The notes: generated by a model not told the origin, from the letters alone. A stretch of 64,000 nucleotides of DNA from Haploplasma axanthum (GCF_900660745.1 NZ_LR215048.1:1054001-1118000), one strand, 5' to 3'; counted from the first letter of the stretch, positions 7,758-17,284 are shown. Translations and numbers: made by a program.

Positions 7758-8534
7758 ATGATATATCAAAAAGATTATTTTATTAATAATTCAAAAGCAA
7801 CAATAATTATTGCTCATGGCATAGCAGAGCATAGTGGTAGATATGAAAAGATTGCATTGACATTAAATCAAAATGGATATGATGTTATTACATATGATCA
7901 TTTAGGACATGGTAAATCACTTGGAGCACGTGGTAAAATTAGATCTTTTCATGATCATATAGATGTTTTAAATATGATTGTTAAAAAAGAAAAAACAAGA
8001 AATAATAATAAAAAAATATTTTTATTAGGTCATAGTATGGGAGGAGAAGTTGTAAATCTATATGCTGTTAAATATGGAGATGTTGATGGAATAATTAGTT
8101 CATCAGCAGCAACAAAGACACCAAGTAATGCCAAAATCTTAAGAGTAATCGGTTTTTGGTATTTAAGATGGGTTCCAATTAATACAAAAATCTTTGATAA
8201 GTTTTTAGCTAAAGATCCTAAAGTTTTAGAAAAAAATAAAAAAGATGAATTGATGCTTAGTAAAATGTATATAAGTTTAATTGGGGAGATGTTTGTTAAG
8301 GGAATAAAATATCTTAATAAGAATGTTAGTAAGTTTAAAACTCCAGTTTTATATATTCATGGAACAAGTGATGGAATTGTTGATGTAAGTGCGAGTAAAG
8401 AAATAATTGAAAAAATTTCATCAACTGATAAGACACTTAAAATCTATGAAGATGAATATCATGAAATGCTTAATGATTATAATGGCGAAAAGATATTAAT
8501 TGATATTATTGAATGGGTAAATGATCGAGTATGA
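7758..8534 (+). CDS. Alpha/beta hydrolase, monoacylglycerol lipase-like
   Basis: A 258-aa cytoplasmic serine hydrolase. The monoglyceride-lipase/lysophospholipase hallmark is clear: AHGIAEHSGRY followed by TYDHLGHGKSLGARG. The likely triad is Ser93 in GHSMGG, Asp205 in GTSDGIVD and His235 in EYHEML. It would hydrolyse monoacylglycerols or lysophospholipids; the exact substrate is unknown. AAAGGAG precedes ATG 7758. Its TGA overlaps the ATG of the phosphatase gene (ATGA), so the two are translationally coupled. Confidence 0.85.
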   Translation: MIYQKDYFINNSKATIIIAHGIAEHSGRYEKIALTLNQNGYDVITYDHLGHGKSLGARGKIRSFHDHIDVLNMIVKKEKTRNNNKKIFLLGHSMGGEVVNLYAVKYGDVDGIISSSAATKTPSNAKILRVIGFWYLRWVPINTKIFDKFLAKDPKVLEKNKKDELMLSKMYISLIGEMFVKGIKYLNKNVSKFKTPVLYIHGTSDGIVDVSASKEIIEKISSTDKTLKIYEDEYHEMLNDYNGEKILIDIIEWVNDRV

Positions 8535-8995
8535 AAGTTTTATTTGTATGCTTAGGAAATATCTGTAGATCACCGATGGCAGAGTTTATGTTTAAGGATT
8601 TAGTTGAAAAAGAAGGATTAACTGAAAAATTTGAAATAGTTTCAAAAGCAACCTCTTCATATGAGATTGGTAATGATATGTATCCTCCTGCTAAAAGAAA
8701 ACTAGTAGAAAAAAGAATTAAGTTTGATAAAAGATTTGCAAATCAGATAAAAAAAGATGATTTTCATTATTTTGATTACATTATTGGAATGGATCATCAA
8801 AATATTATTAATTTAAAAAGAATGGCTCCAAAAGAAACAGAGAATAAAATTCATTTATTGTTGGACATAAATGATGAAACAAAAAATACTGAAGTTCCCG
8901 ATCCATGGTATACTGATGATTTTGAAGAAACTTATAATTTATTAAGAAATGCATTACTAAGTTGGTTAGAAAGATTTAAAAAAGAGATGCTTTAA
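8531..8995 (+). CDS. Low-molecular-weight protein tyrosine phosphatase
   Basis: A 154-aa phosphatase of the LMW-PTP/arsenate-reductase fold. The CX5R loop is at the N-terminus, CLGNICRS with nucleophile Cys7 and Arg13, and the general acid is Asp124 in VPDPWY near the C-terminus, the classical positions. Length matches the family. It overlaps the preceding lipase gene by 4 bases. In Bacillus, relatives (YwlE, YfkJ) act on phospho-arginine or phospho-tyrosine; which applies here cannot be read from the sequence. Confidence 0.9.
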   Translation: MKVLFVCLGNICRSPMAEFMFKDLVEKEGLTEKFEIVSKATSSYEIGNDMYPPAKRKLVEKRIKFDKRFANQIKKDDFHYFDYIIGMDHQNIINLKRMAPKETENKIHLLLDINDETKNTEVPDPWYTDDFEETYNLLRNALLSWLERFKKEML

Positions 8996-9094
8996 ATTTA
9001 AAGTCAGATAATACGAAAAAATACGAAAATAAAAGTTTATCTTAAAATACATATAGTATAATTATAAGAAAGAAATGAAAAAATGAGGGATATT

Positions 9095-9802
9095 ATGGAA
9101 AATAGAATAGAAAAAGTTTATTATGATAATACTAAAAGACCAGTTTTACTTATTTTGCCAGGTGGTGGATATTTTATGACTTCTGATAGAGAAGCATATC
9201 CAATAGCAAATGAATTTTTAAGCACAGGATTTCATCAAGCAATTTTTTATTATCGTGAAGATAAAAAGAAATATCCAGAGATTCTTACTGACGCTAAAAA
9301 ACATATTGAAGAATTGATGAAAGATCCATTAATAGGTGATATTCATATTATGGGATTTTCTGCAGGTGGACACTTTGCAGGGTTATTGTTAACTGAGTTT
9401 CCAGAAATGTTTAAAACAGGAATTCTATGTTATCCAGTAATTTCAACGGACAAATTAATAATGCATGAAGATTCATTCAAAAACTTGTTAAAAAACTATC
9501 CAGATGAATTAGATAAAGTATCAATTGAAAAAAATATTAAAACTAATACACCGCCAATGTATATTTGGCATACAATGGAAGATCCACTTGTTCCTTATCA
9601 AAATTCGATTGTTTTAATGGAAGCATTAAAGGAAAAGAATATTGAAGTAAAACTAAGATTATTTGACAAAGGACCACATGGTTTAGCACTTGCTAATCGA
9701 TTAACAAGTTATGATGATATGAATCCATTAGAATATGAAAAACAATATAAAGAGATTCAAAAATGGATTAAAGATGCGAAAGAATGGCTATTAAACCATT
9801 AA
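9095..9802 (+). CDS. Alpha/beta hydrolase, esterase/acetyl-esterase type
   Basis: A 235-aa hydrolase. LPGGGYFMTSDRE supplies the HGGG-like oxyanion region, MGFSAGGH contains the nucleophile Ser, MEDPLVP the acid, and GPHGLAL the His. The pattern is that of BD-FAE/HSL-type esterases that deacetylate sugars or small esters. I prefer ATG 9095 because GAGGGA (9085-9090) lies just upstream; an ATG at 9083 adds four residues without a ribosome site. Two tandem 10-base copies of AATACGAAAA (9010-9029) lie upstream and a TATAAT sits at 9057-9062. Confidence 0.8.
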   Translation: MENRIEKVYYDNTKRPVLLILPGGGYFMTSDREAYPIANEFLSTGFHQAIFYYREDKKKYPEILTDAKKHIEELMKDPLIGDIHIMGFSAGGHFAGLLLTEFPEMFKTGILCYPVISTDKLIMHEDSFKNLLKNYPDELDKVSIEKNIKTNTPPMYIWHTMEDPLVPYQNSIVLMEALKEKNIEVKLRLFDKGPHGLALANRLTSYDDMNPLEYEKQYKEIQKWIKDAKEWLLNH

Positions 9803-9847
9803 AAACTAACATAGTTTAAACAAAATACTCTTCGACTAGTGTAAACA

Positions 9848-9876
9848 TTTACAATTAAAAGTTTTTAATGTATAAT
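9848..9876 (+). promoter_or_regulatory. Promoter and cre-like operator of the amino-acid permease gene
   Basis: TTTACA (9848-9853), 17-base spacer, TATAAT (9871-9876). The -35 is the right arm of an inverted repeat, TGTAAA-CA-TTTACA (9840-9853), which fits the catabolite-responsive element consensus (TGWAANCGNTNWCA) except that the central CG reads CA. Control by CcpA or another repressor is inference. Confidence 0.6.
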
Positions 9877-9909
9877 GTTTAGAAATATTTAGAATAGAGA
9901 GTGTTAATT

Positions 9910-11280
9910 ATGCAAAAATTAAAAAGGAAATATAACCTGGTCACAACAATCTCACTTGTTATAGGAATTGTTATGGGATCAGGTATTTTTTTAAAGAATA
10001 TATCAATATCAAGAAATACGGGAGGAAATATTTTCTTATCTTCAGCAGTGTTCTTGATTATGGGTGTTATTATGATCATTTCAGCTTATACGTTTTCAAT
10101 TGCAGCGAGTAAAATTGAAAAAGTTAATGGAGTAATTGATTATGTTGAGGATGCTGTTGGTCCTAAGGTTGCATATTATGTCGGTTTCTATTTTAATTTA
10201 GTTTATTTGCCAATTATTACATCAGTATTAGCTTTTTTATCAGCAAACTTTTTTAAGCAATTAATTGGTTCAAATAGTGAATATTTTAGTATATATGTTG
10301 GAATAGCTTTCTTAAGTATTTCTTTTATTATTAATATGTTTGCTCCAAAACTTGCTGGTAAATTCCAAGTATCAACAACTATTGTTAAACTTATTCCAAT
10401 TGTTATTGTTGGAACTGTTGGTCTAGTAATAGGATTGAATTCTAACACAGAAGTTATTACATCAATAGGTGGAACAAAAAATGTTAAATTTTTTGATGCT
10501 TTACTAGCAGCAGCTTTCGCATATGAAGGTTGGATTGTTTCAACAACAGTTAATGCAGAAGTTGAAAATAGTAAAAAGAATCTACCTAAAGCTTTAGTAA
10601 TAGGCTGTATTATCGTGATTATTTCGTTTCTAATATATAATATTGGAATTACAACACTATTAGGTTCCGATGCAATTTTGAATTCAAATAATGATCAAGC
10701 AATTGTTGAACAAGCATTTAATAATCTTTTCAATAGTCAAATTGGAGGTAAAATATTCTTATTCTTCATTACAATTAGTTGTCTTGGTGTTTTAAATGGA
10801 TTAACGATGGGAGTTAGTAGAGGAATGTATTCCTTAGCTGTTAGAGGTCAAGGACCAAAACCAGAAGTATTTAAAAAATTAAACAAAAAAACTAATACAT
10901 CATTAGCAAGTGGATTAGTAGCATTTATCTTAAGCTTATTATTCTTTGGATATTTTGTTTTAGCAATTATTTTCAATAAGGTATCAGGAAATATTGATGA
11001 GATTGCTATTGGATTATTATATTTTGCATATATTTTCATTTATGTAAATATAATGAAGAACTATAAAGATTTACCAGTATTCAAGAGATTTGTAATGCCA
11101 ATACTTGCACTTATATCAGTAATCTTCTTATTGTTTGCATCGTTCAATGTTTTATATACTACTTTAATGAATACTGAGTTAACGATCCACCAAAGAATTC
11201 CATATATATTAATTATTATTGTTTTTGCATTTATACTTGCAAGAATATTTTATAAGAAGAAACCAATCGTTGGTGAATAG
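9910..11280 (+). CDS. APC-family amino-acid permease
   Basis: A 456-aa protein with about 12 hydrophobic helices. The first is the APC signature (SLVIGIVMGSGIF), the unwound helix that binds the substrate amino group; later YEGWIVSTTVNAEVEN corresponds to the conserved segment around helices 6-7. It should import or exchange amino acids across the cytoplasmic membrane; the substrate is not evident. I start at ATG 9910, as AGAGAGTG lies just upstream; a GTG at 9901 is the alternative. A well-formed promoter with an operator-like repeat precedes it. It appears monocistronic. Confidence 0.88.
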   Translation: MQKLKRKYNLVTTISLVIGIVMGSGIFLKNISISRNTGGNIFLSSAVFLIMGVIMIISAYTFSIAASKIEKVNGVIDYVEDAVGPKVAYYVGFYFNLVYLPIITSVLAFLSANFFKQLIGSNSEYFSIYVGIAFLSISFIINMFAPKLAGKFQVSTTIVKLIPIVIVGTVGLVIGLNSNTEVITSIGGTKNVKFFDALLAAAFAYEGWIVSTTVNAEVENSKKNLPKALVIGCIIVIISFLIYNIGITTLLGSDAILNSNNDQAIVEQAFNNLFNSQIGGKIFLFFITISCLGVLNGLTMGVSRGMYSLAVRGQGPKPEVFKKLNKKTNTSLASGLVAFILSLLFFGYFVLAIIFNKVSGNIDEIAIGLLYFAYIFIYVNIMKNYKDLPVFKRFVMPILALISVIFLLFASFNVLYTTLMNTELTIHQRIPYILIIIVFAFILARIFYKKKPIVGE

Positions 11281-11573
11281 AAAAATATAAAAAATTAAAG
11301 ATCAAGTGTATATATAAACACTTTAAAAGTGATGATTTAGAAAATACATTGTTTAAAAAGTTAAATAGAGGTATTAAAAATAATATCTATAACTGATAAG
11401 CAAAGTTTTTCATATAAATCATCCTTTTTTTCTAAAATCACATTAATAATCAATGTTTTGTAGATAAAATAATGATATGCAACGCTTAGTTGCCTAAAAG
11501 TAAAGTAACTTATTCTTGCTTAACATGATTTTCTTGACTATAATTAAGCTAAACAAATAAAGGGAGAGATACT
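11281..11573. other. Intergenic region between permease and XRE gene
   Basis: 293 bases, very AT-rich. A promoter for the next gene lies at its right end (11516-11544). No terminator with a clear T-run and no RNA gene is seen; the rest is unexplained. Confidence 0.5.
11516..11544 (+). promoter_or_regulatory. Promoter of the XRE/zinc-ribbon gene
   Basis: TTGCTT (11516-11521), 17-base spacer, perfect TATAAT (11539-11544), 29 bases before ATG 11574. Confidence 0.75.
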
Positions 11574-12305
11574 ATGAGCCATCCGTTTCATGAAAATTTA
11601 AGAAATTTAAGAATTAAGAACAATTTAACACAAGATGAATTAGCAAATATATTAGATGTTAGTCGTCAAGCAATTTCAAAGTGGGAAAGGGGAGAAGGTT
11701 TGCCTGATTTACATAATCTATCATTATTAGCTAAAGCACTTGGTGTTACTGTTGATGAATTGATTGGTGAACAAAAAGAAGAAAAAGCAAAAGAAACTAA
11801 TCAAAGAAAATATGAAGAGAGTTTTGGACATCGTGCTGGTAACTTTTTTCAAAGACTAATTTATAAAGGAAATAACGCAACGAATAGTAAGAAAGCAAAA
11901 GAAATTAGAAAGAAACTACTAGTTTTTGGTGGAATTGGTCTTGGAGTTGGAATACTTTTAGTTATAATAGGATTTATAGGATTTGCTACTAGTGCGATGA
12001 AAAGTGTAGAAAACTTTGGTAGTGGAGCTAGTCCAGTAATATTTATGCCTGTGTTTCTTATTGGAGGTATTATTGCTAGTATTAGTGGTTACGCAATATA
12101 TGCAGGATTAGCAATTGTTGTTGGTGGTGTTGCAACTAAGTTTTTAGATGAAACAACCTATTGTCCAAATTGTCATGATAAGGTTGATCATGATGAAAAA
12201 GTCTGTTCAAACTGTGGAACCAAATTAAGTAAGGTTTGTGATTGTGGAAAAGTAAATGAAGTAAGTGATACATATTGTAGAGAGTGTGGTAAAAAGTTGA
12301 ATTAA
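11574..12305 (+). CDS. XRE-family DNA-binding membrane protein with C-terminal zinc ribbons
   Basis: 243 aa. Residues about 8-62 are an XRE/Cro-type helix-turn-helix (LTQDELANILDVSRQAISKW). Two hydrophobic helices follow (about 116-138 and 150-183). The C-terminal 45 residues carry Cys pairs in zinc-ribbon spacing (CPNCH, CSNCG, CDCG, CRECG), predicting one or two zinc sites. The layout is a DNA-binding domain tied to the membrane with a metal-binding tail on the cytoplasmic side if both helices cross. Targets and signal are unknown. GGGAGAG precedes ATG 11574. A terminator overlaps its stop codon, so it is monocistronic. Confidence 0.85.
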   Translation: MSHPFHENLRNLRIKNNLTQDELANILDVSRQAISKWERGEGLPDLHNLSLLAKALGVTVDELIGEQKEEKAKETNQRKYEESFGHRAGNFFQRLIYKGNNATNSKKAKEIRKKLLVFGGIGLGVGILLVIIGFIGFATSAMKSVENFGSGASPVIFMPVFLIGGIIASISGYAIYAGLAIVVGGVATKFLDETTYCPNCHDKVDHDEKVCSNCGTKLSKVCDCGKVNEVSDTYCRECGKKLN

Positions 12306-12320
12306 GTTTCAACTTTTTTT
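12292..12320 (+). terminator. Terminator overlapping the XRE gene stop codon
   Basis: AAAAGTTGAA (12292-12301) pairs with TTCAACTTTT (12308-12317) and is followed by more T's. The TAA stop (12303-12305) lies in the loop. Confidence 0.8.
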
Positions 12321-12364
12321 AAAGGCAATTTAACTACTTATTTATAGTAATAAAAGATGAAAAC

Positions 12365-12394
12365 TTGACTATTGTATTTATATGGTGCTAAAAT
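12365..12394 (+). promoter_or_regulatory. Promoter of the large membrane protein-lemA unit
   Basis: TTGACT (12365-12370), 18-base spacer, TGC plus TAAAAT (12389-12394), an extended -10. It covers an upstream in-frame ATG (12382), which argues for translation starting at 12433. Confidence 0.75.
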
Positions 12395-12432
12395 TGATTA
12401 AAGGTTTATTAACCTTTAGTGGGAGAGGTTTT

Positions 12433-14235
12433 ATGGGGAACGAACAAACAGAAACATATGAAGATATTTATGAACCATTAAAAGCATATAAAAATATTTA
12501 TAAAGATAAGAACTACAAGTTATCTCAAGAGTATTTTGAAAACCTAGTGAATGAATCTGGTGTTAATGCAGGTGAAAACAAAATATTAAACGATAAGATT
12601 AAGAAAAAAACAAAAGAAGCAAATAATTTAAAGTCTGAAATTAATAAAAAAAATGTTCTTAAATTTATTGTTTGGTTTTTTATTATTTTATCAGTAGTGG
12701 CAGTTATTTATGGTATAGCACAAATTGTTAATAAAAATACGGATATCGTTTCAATATTAATGATTGCTATTGGAATACCAGCATTAATAATCTTGATTTA
12801 TATATTAAGAAAAAAGATTAATCCTAAATTAAAAGAACTTACTGATAGTCATCAAGATTTAACAAAAAAGATTAATGAATTAATTCAAGAAGCATATCAA
12901 CAATTAGAAGCACTAAATAAACTATTTACGGAAACAATGAGTTTAGAATTATTTAAGAAAACAATTCCCAATATAAACATGGATTTAGTTTTTGATAGTA
13001 GAAGACTAGATTATTTAGTTAATAAATTTGGGTTTTATGATCAAGAAGATATTAATAGATCAGCGTTATTTGTTCAATCTGGAGATATTAAAGGAAATCC
13101 TTTCTATTTAGGAAAAGAACTTGTTCATAAACTAGGCGAAAAAGCATATACAGGTGCAATTACAATCCATTGGACAACAACTTCTCGAGTTAATGGTAAA
13201 ACTGTTACAAATCATCACTCACAAACATTAACTGAAACAATATATCGACCATGTCCTTATTATAATAGGGAAACTTATTTAGTTTATGGTAATGAGGCTG
13301 CACCTGATCTGATATTTAGTAGAACTGATTCAGATGCTGAAAATATGACTCAAAAGCAAATTGATAAAACAGTTGATAGAGAAATAAAAAGAATAAGTAA
13401 GAAATCTGAAAAAAGTATTTCAAAAGGTGGAGGATTTACCGTTTTAGGTAATTCAGAATTTGAAGTTTTATTTAGAGCAACAAACAGAAATAACGAAGCA
13501 CAATTTAGATTATTGTTTACTCCTCTTGCTCAGCAACAATTATTAGAAATTATGAAAGATAAAGAATTAGGATATGGAGATAATTTTAATTTTATTAAAC
13601 ATAAGATGATTAATGCTGTATTCCCTGAACATTTAAATGATTTTGAGATTAGACCTAATCCAAATATCTTTAGAGGATATGATTTAGAAGCAATGAAATT
13701 AAATTTTTTAAATTTCCAAACAGAATATTTTAGAAAAGTTTATTTTACATTTGCTCCAATACTATCAATACCTCTTTATCAACAACATATGCCACATGAG
13801 TATATATATAAAGATTTATATGATAGTTATGTAAGTTTTTATGAACATGAATCAGTTGTTAATAAGATGAATGCTGAAGAATTTAAACATCCATTATCAC
13901 AAACACCTAATATTCTAAAAACAAAAATAATTAAAAGTAATGACTATAAAGATGTTATTGAAGTAACTTCATATGGATATGAAACTGTTCCAAGAGTAGA
14001 TTTTTTCACTAAAATGGGTGGAGATGGGAGATTACATACAATTCCTGTTCATTGGACTGAATATATTGCAGTATCAAGAAATACAGAGGTTTTAATAAAT
14101 GTTCCAGAAGAAGAAAAAGAATTAACTTACCAAGAACGTTTTAGAAAAATTATTGAGAATGCAGAAAAACAAGGTATAGATCCAAAAGAAATGCAAAAAA
14201 TCGGCTTATATTTAGCATATATATTAAAAAAGTAA
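12433..14235 (+). CDS. Large uncharacterised membrane protein upstream of lemA
   Basis: A 600-aa protein. The start at ATG 12433 is supported by GGGAGAGG just upstream and by the promoter overlapping the earlier ATG at 12382. Residues about 30-75 are a charged helix, two membrane helices follow (about 77-97 and 103-125), then another coiled-coil-like stretch (about 128-165), so N- and C-terminal parts probably share the cytoplasmic face. The C-terminal 430 residues are soluble; the segment around FRLLFTPLAQQQLLEI loosely recalls DUF3137 but I cannot assign it. Only 56 bases separate it from lemA, suggesting a shared function at the membrane. Function unknown. Confidence 0.75.
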   Translation: MGNEQTETYEDIYEPLKAYKNIYKDKNYKLSQEYFENLVNESGVNAGENKILNDKIKKKTKEANNLKSEINKKNVLKFIVWFFIILSVVAVIYGIAQIVNKNTDIVSILMIAIGIPALIILIYILRKKINPKLKELTDSHQDLTKKINELIQEAYQQLEALNKLFTETMSLELFKKTIPNINMDLVFDSRRLDYLVNKFGFYDQEDINRSALFVQSGDIKGNPFYLGKELVHKLGEKAYTGAITIHWTTTSRVNGKTVTNHHSQTLTETIYRPCPYYNRETYLVYGNEAAPDLIFSRTDSDAENMTQKQIDKTVDREIKRISKKSEKSISKGGGFTVLGNSEFEVLFRATNRNNEAQFRLLFTPLAQQQLLEIMKDKELGYGDNFNFIKHKMINAVFPEHLNDFEIRPNPNIFRGYDLEAMKLNFLNFQTEYFRKVYFTFAPILSIPLYQQHMPHEYIYKDLYDSYVSFYEHESVVNKMNAEEFKHPLSQTPNILKTKIIKSNDYKDVIEVTSYGYETVPRVDFFTKMGGDGRLHTIPVHWTEYIAVSRNTEVLINVPEEEKELTYQERFRKIIENAEKQGIDPKEMQKIGLYLAYILKK

Positions 14236-14291
14236 CAAAATGCCTAAAAAACAAGTATAATATAAATATAAATAAATAGGAGGTAAGGCAA

Positions 14292-14954
14292 ATGGCAAAC
14301 GAATTAGATGAATTAACAGGTCCAGTTAATAAGGACGGAAGAGATGTAAATGTTATTGCAAAGCAAATCCCAGTGAAGGTTGGTACTGGATCGCTTATTT
14401 TTGAAATTGTTTTATGGATATTTATTATTCCTGGAATTATTTTCCAAATTAAAAAAGTAAGTGCAAGAAACTATTTCAAATCATTACAACAAAAAATTCA
14501 ACATAATGCATCACAAATTGATAACTACTTAGAACAAAGAGTTCAAATCTTACAAAACGTTGTAGGTATTGTTGAAAAATCAGTAGATTTAGATAAAGAT
14601 GTTATGAAATCAGTAGCACAATTTAGAGGTGGAATTAATCCAACTGAAGAAACAAGAAATGAAGTTGCAGGACAATTAGATTCAGCAATGAGTAATGTTA
14701 GAATTGCTTTTGAAGCATATCCAGAATTAAAAGCACACCGTGCACTAGCTGATGCAATGCAACAAAACAGTTACTTACAAAAAGAAATTACTGCAGCACG
14801 TGAAGTTTATAATGATACTATTTTAAAATGGAATCAAGATATCTTTGCATGGCCAACTAAAATGATAGTTGCTGCTAAAGAAGGATATACTTCAAGAATT
14901 CCTTTTGCTGCAAGCGAAGAAACAAAACAACAAGCAAGAGCTAAGTTTTTTTAA
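14292..14954 (+). CDS. lemA: LemA family protein
   Basis: A 220-aa single-pass membrane protein. A helix at about residues 35-54 is followed by a long helical domain with the LemA-type pattern (SARNYFKSLQQKIQH, then NYLEQRVQILQNVVGIV, normally written NxxxxRxxLxPNLV). LemA proteins are widespread and of unknown biochemical role; in some bacteria they sit beside membrane peptidases or TPM-domain proteins. Here the partner is the large membrane protein just upstream. AGGAGGTAAG precedes ATG 14292, and a TATAAT at 14256-14261 could give extra transcription. A hairpin terminator follows. Confidence 0.82.
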   Translation: MANELDELTGPVNKDGRDVNVIAKQIPVKVGTGSLIFEIVLWIFIIPGIIFQIKKVSARNYFKSLQQKIQHNASQIDNYLEQRVQILQNVVGIVEKSVDLDKDVMKSVAQFRGGINPTEETRNEVAGQLDSAMSNVRIAFEAYPELKAHRALADAMQQNSYLQKEITAAREVYNDTILKWNQDIFAWPTKMIVAAKEGYTSRIPFAASEETKQQARAKFF

Positions 14955-14962
14955 TAGTTTAT

Positions 14963-14998
14963 AAATCGACAACCATTTATATATGGAAGTCGATTTTT
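14963..14998 (+). terminator. Terminator of the lemA unit
   Basis: AAATCGAC (14963-14970) pairs with GTCGATTT (14989-14996), with a nested CCAT/ATGG helix inside the loop, and a T5 tract. Confidence 0.7.
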
Positions 14999-15325
14999 AT
15001 AAAATAAACCAAAATAACAAAGAGGAACTTTAGGGTTCCTTTTTAAATTAAAAACTAAAGTAGTCGATTACTTGTTATTAGGTCTAAAAAATGTTAAAAT
15101 TAGGAAGATTAAAAAGATGAAAAAACAATCATTAATAGGTCTTGTTTTACATTGAAAATGATTGCTAAATAGTATCGAATTCTAACTAGTATTTAATGGT
15201 GTTTTCTATTATTTTTGTGATCCAAATTTGACACAAGTGGTGTTTTTAGGAAAAAACCGCTAAAAAGTAGTGCCGAATTTGTGGTTGGTATTAGTTATAC
15301 TAACTCCGAGAGAAGAGGTGTCAAA
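14999..15325. other. Long intergenic region before uvrB
   Basis: About 330 bases. It holds a second terminator-like hairpin (15023-15044), an 8-bp inverted repeat CAATCATT/AATGATTG (15126-15164), a consensus -35 TTGACA (15228-15233) lacking a partner -10, a hairpin at 15236-15261, and AGTTA-TAC-TAACT (15293-15305) just before the uvrB ribosome site. No SOS-type CGAAC-N4-GTTCG box and no RNA gene are recognised. Confidence 0.4.
15023..15044 (+). terminator. Second hairpin terminator downstream of lemA
   Basis: AGGAAC (15023-15028) pairs with GTTCCT (15035-15040) and five T's follow. It could back up the lemA terminator or end a short RNA from the preceding region. Confidence 0.65.
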
Positions 15326-17284
15326 ATGTTTAAATTAGTATCTCCCTATAAACCTAGTGGTGATCAACCACAGGCAATAGAAAAATTAACTAAAAATTTT
15401 AATGATGGCTTAAAGGAGCAGATATTACTGGGTGCTACAGGTACTGGTAAGACCTTTACAATAGCTAATATTATAGAGAAAATGGGTAAGAAAACATTAG
15501 TTTTAGCCCACAATAAAACCCTTGCTGGTCAGTTATACGGCGAACTCAAGGAGATGTTCCCTGATAATAGAGTGGAATATTTCATCTCATACTATGATTA
15601 TTATCAACCTGAAGCGTATGTAGTCTCTAGTGACACATATATTGAAAAAGATTCATCAATTAATGATGAAATAGATGAATTAAGACATAGTGCAACCGCA
15701 TCTCTTCTTCAAAGAGATGATGTTATTGTTGTTGCATCAGTATCTTGTATTTATGGTATTGGGGATCCTGATGACTATAAAAACTCTGTTATTTTTGTTA
15801 GAGTTGGTGATGATTACGGTAGAAATTATTTTATTAATAAGCTTGTAGAACTTACATATGTTAGAAATGACATAGATTTTCAAAGAGGTACTTTTAGAGT
15901 ACGTGGTGATATAGTTGAAGTTATTCCGGTTAATGAAAGAAGTGAAGGAGTTAGAGTTTCATTCTTTGGTGATGAAATTGAAACTATTGCTAAGTTTGAT
16001 GTTTTAACAGGAAAAACAATAGAACAAGTAACATTTGTTTCAATTTATCCAGCAACTCACTTTATGACTAATCCTGATAAAATTAAAGAAACAATTAGAA
16101 GAATTAGAGAAGAACTAGAAGAAAGAGTTAAATATTTTAGATCAAATGATAAACTTTTAGAAGCACAACGTATTGAAATGCGAACTAAATATGATTTAGA
16201 GATGTTAGAAGAGATAGGAACATGTAGTGGTGTTGAAAACTATTCAAGACATTTATCACTTCGTGGTGAAGGAGAAACACCAGCAACACTAATCGATTTC
16301 TTTGGAGATGATTATTTATTAATTATTGATGAATCTCATGTTACAGTTCCACAAGTAAGAGGAATGTATTTTGGAGATAGATCAAGAAAAGAAAACTTAG
16401 TAAATTATGGATTTAGATTACCAAGTGCACTTGATAATAGACCTTTACAATTTGATGAATTTGAGAAAAAGAAATCAAATGTAATTTATTTATCAGCAAC
16501 ACCTGGTCCATATGAGTTAGAAAAACATCTTCCAGTTGTTGAACAAATTATTAGACCAACATATTTATTAGACCCAGAAATTGAAATTAGACCAAGTAGT
16601 AATCAAATGGATGATTTATATTTTGAAATTAAGAAACGTGCTGAAAATAATGAACGTGTTTTAGTAACAACTCTAACAATTAGAATGAGTGAAGAATTAA
16701 CAAGTTATTTCAAGCAATTGGGATTAAAAGTTGCGTATCTACATAGTGAAATTAAATCATTAGAAAGAATTGCTATTCTGCGTGATTTAAGATTAGGTAA
16801 ATATGATTGCTTAATAGGGATTAACTTATTAAGAGAAGGTCTAGATTTACCTGAGGTTTCACTTGTTGCTATATTAGATGCTGATAAGCAAGGTTTCTTA
16901 AGAAGTGAGCGAAGTTTAATTCAAACAATCGGACGTGCGGCTAGAAATCAAAATGGGCATGTAATAATGTATGCTGATACAATCTCATCAGCAATGGAAT
17001 ATGCAATTAATGAAACTAATCGTAGAAGAAAGATTCAAACAGAATACAATGAAAAGAATCATACTAAACCAATAACGGTAAGTAAGACTATTAAAGATAA
17101 TATTTCAATTAAAGAAGAAATTATTGAAAAATATACTGAAGATAAAAAAGTTAAATTAACTAAGAAAGAAAAAGCATTCATGATTGATGATCTTGAAAAA
17201 CAAATGCGTGATGCTGCTAAAAATCTTGACTTTGAAAAAGCTGCAGAACTTAGAGATTTAATTTTTGAACTTAGGAGCGAATAA
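15326..17284 (+). CDS. uvrB: Excinuclease ABC subunit B
   Basis: The 652-aa helicase-like subunit of nucleotide excision repair, which verifies damage delivered by UvrA and recruits UvrC. Start ATG 15326 is preceded by GAGAAGAGGTG and gives the canonical N-terminus ([17 protein letters not shown]). Walker A is GATGTGKT, followed by the beta-hairpin region ([12 protein letters not shown]), the DEAD-like DESH box, helicase motifs V-VI ([24 protein letters not shown]), and a C-terminal UVR motif ([19 protein letters not shown]). The length is normal. uvrA is not adjacent as it often is. The stop overlaps the next ATG by one base. Confidence 0.97.
   Translation: MFKLVSPYKPSGDQPQAIEKLTKNFNDGLKEQILLGATGTGKTFTIANIIEKMGKKTLVLAHNKTLAGQLYGELKEMFPDNRVEYFISYYDYYQPEAYVVSSDTYIEKDSSINDEIDELRHSATASLLQRDDVIVVASVSCIYGIGDPDDYKNSVIFVRVGDDYGRNYFINKLVELTYVRNDIDFQRGTFRVRGDIVEVIPVNERSEGVRVSFFGDEIETIAKFDVLTGKTIEQVTFVSIYPATHFMTNPDKIKETIRRIREELEERVKYFRSNDKLLEAQRIEMRTKYDLEMLEEIGTCSGVENYSRHLSLRGEGETPATLIDFFGDDYLLIIDESHVTVPQVRGMYFGDRSRKENLVNYGFRLPSALDNRPLQFDEFEKKKSNVIYLSATPGPYELEKHLPVVEQIIRPTYLLDPEIEIRPSSNQMDDLYFEIKKRAENNERVLVTTLTIRMSEELTSYFKQLGLKVAYLHSEIKSLERIAILRDLRLGKYDCLIGINLLREGLDLPEVSLVAILDADKQGFLRSERSLIQTIGRAARNQNGHVIMYADTISSAMEYAINETNRRRKIQTEYNEKNHTKPITVSKTIKDNISIKEEIIEKYTEDKKVKLTKKEKAFMIDDLEKQMRDAAKNLDFEKAAELRDLIFELRSE

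Noticed and set aside
9010-9029. Tandem AATACGAAAA repeats as an operator
   Set aside because: Only two copies of a low-complexity 10-base word are present, placed upstream of the likely -10 region. Not enough to claim a site.
15240-15325. SOS (LexA/DinR) operator before uvrB
   Set aside because: No CGAAC-N4-GTTCG sequence was found; CCGAATTTGTGG lacks the right half.
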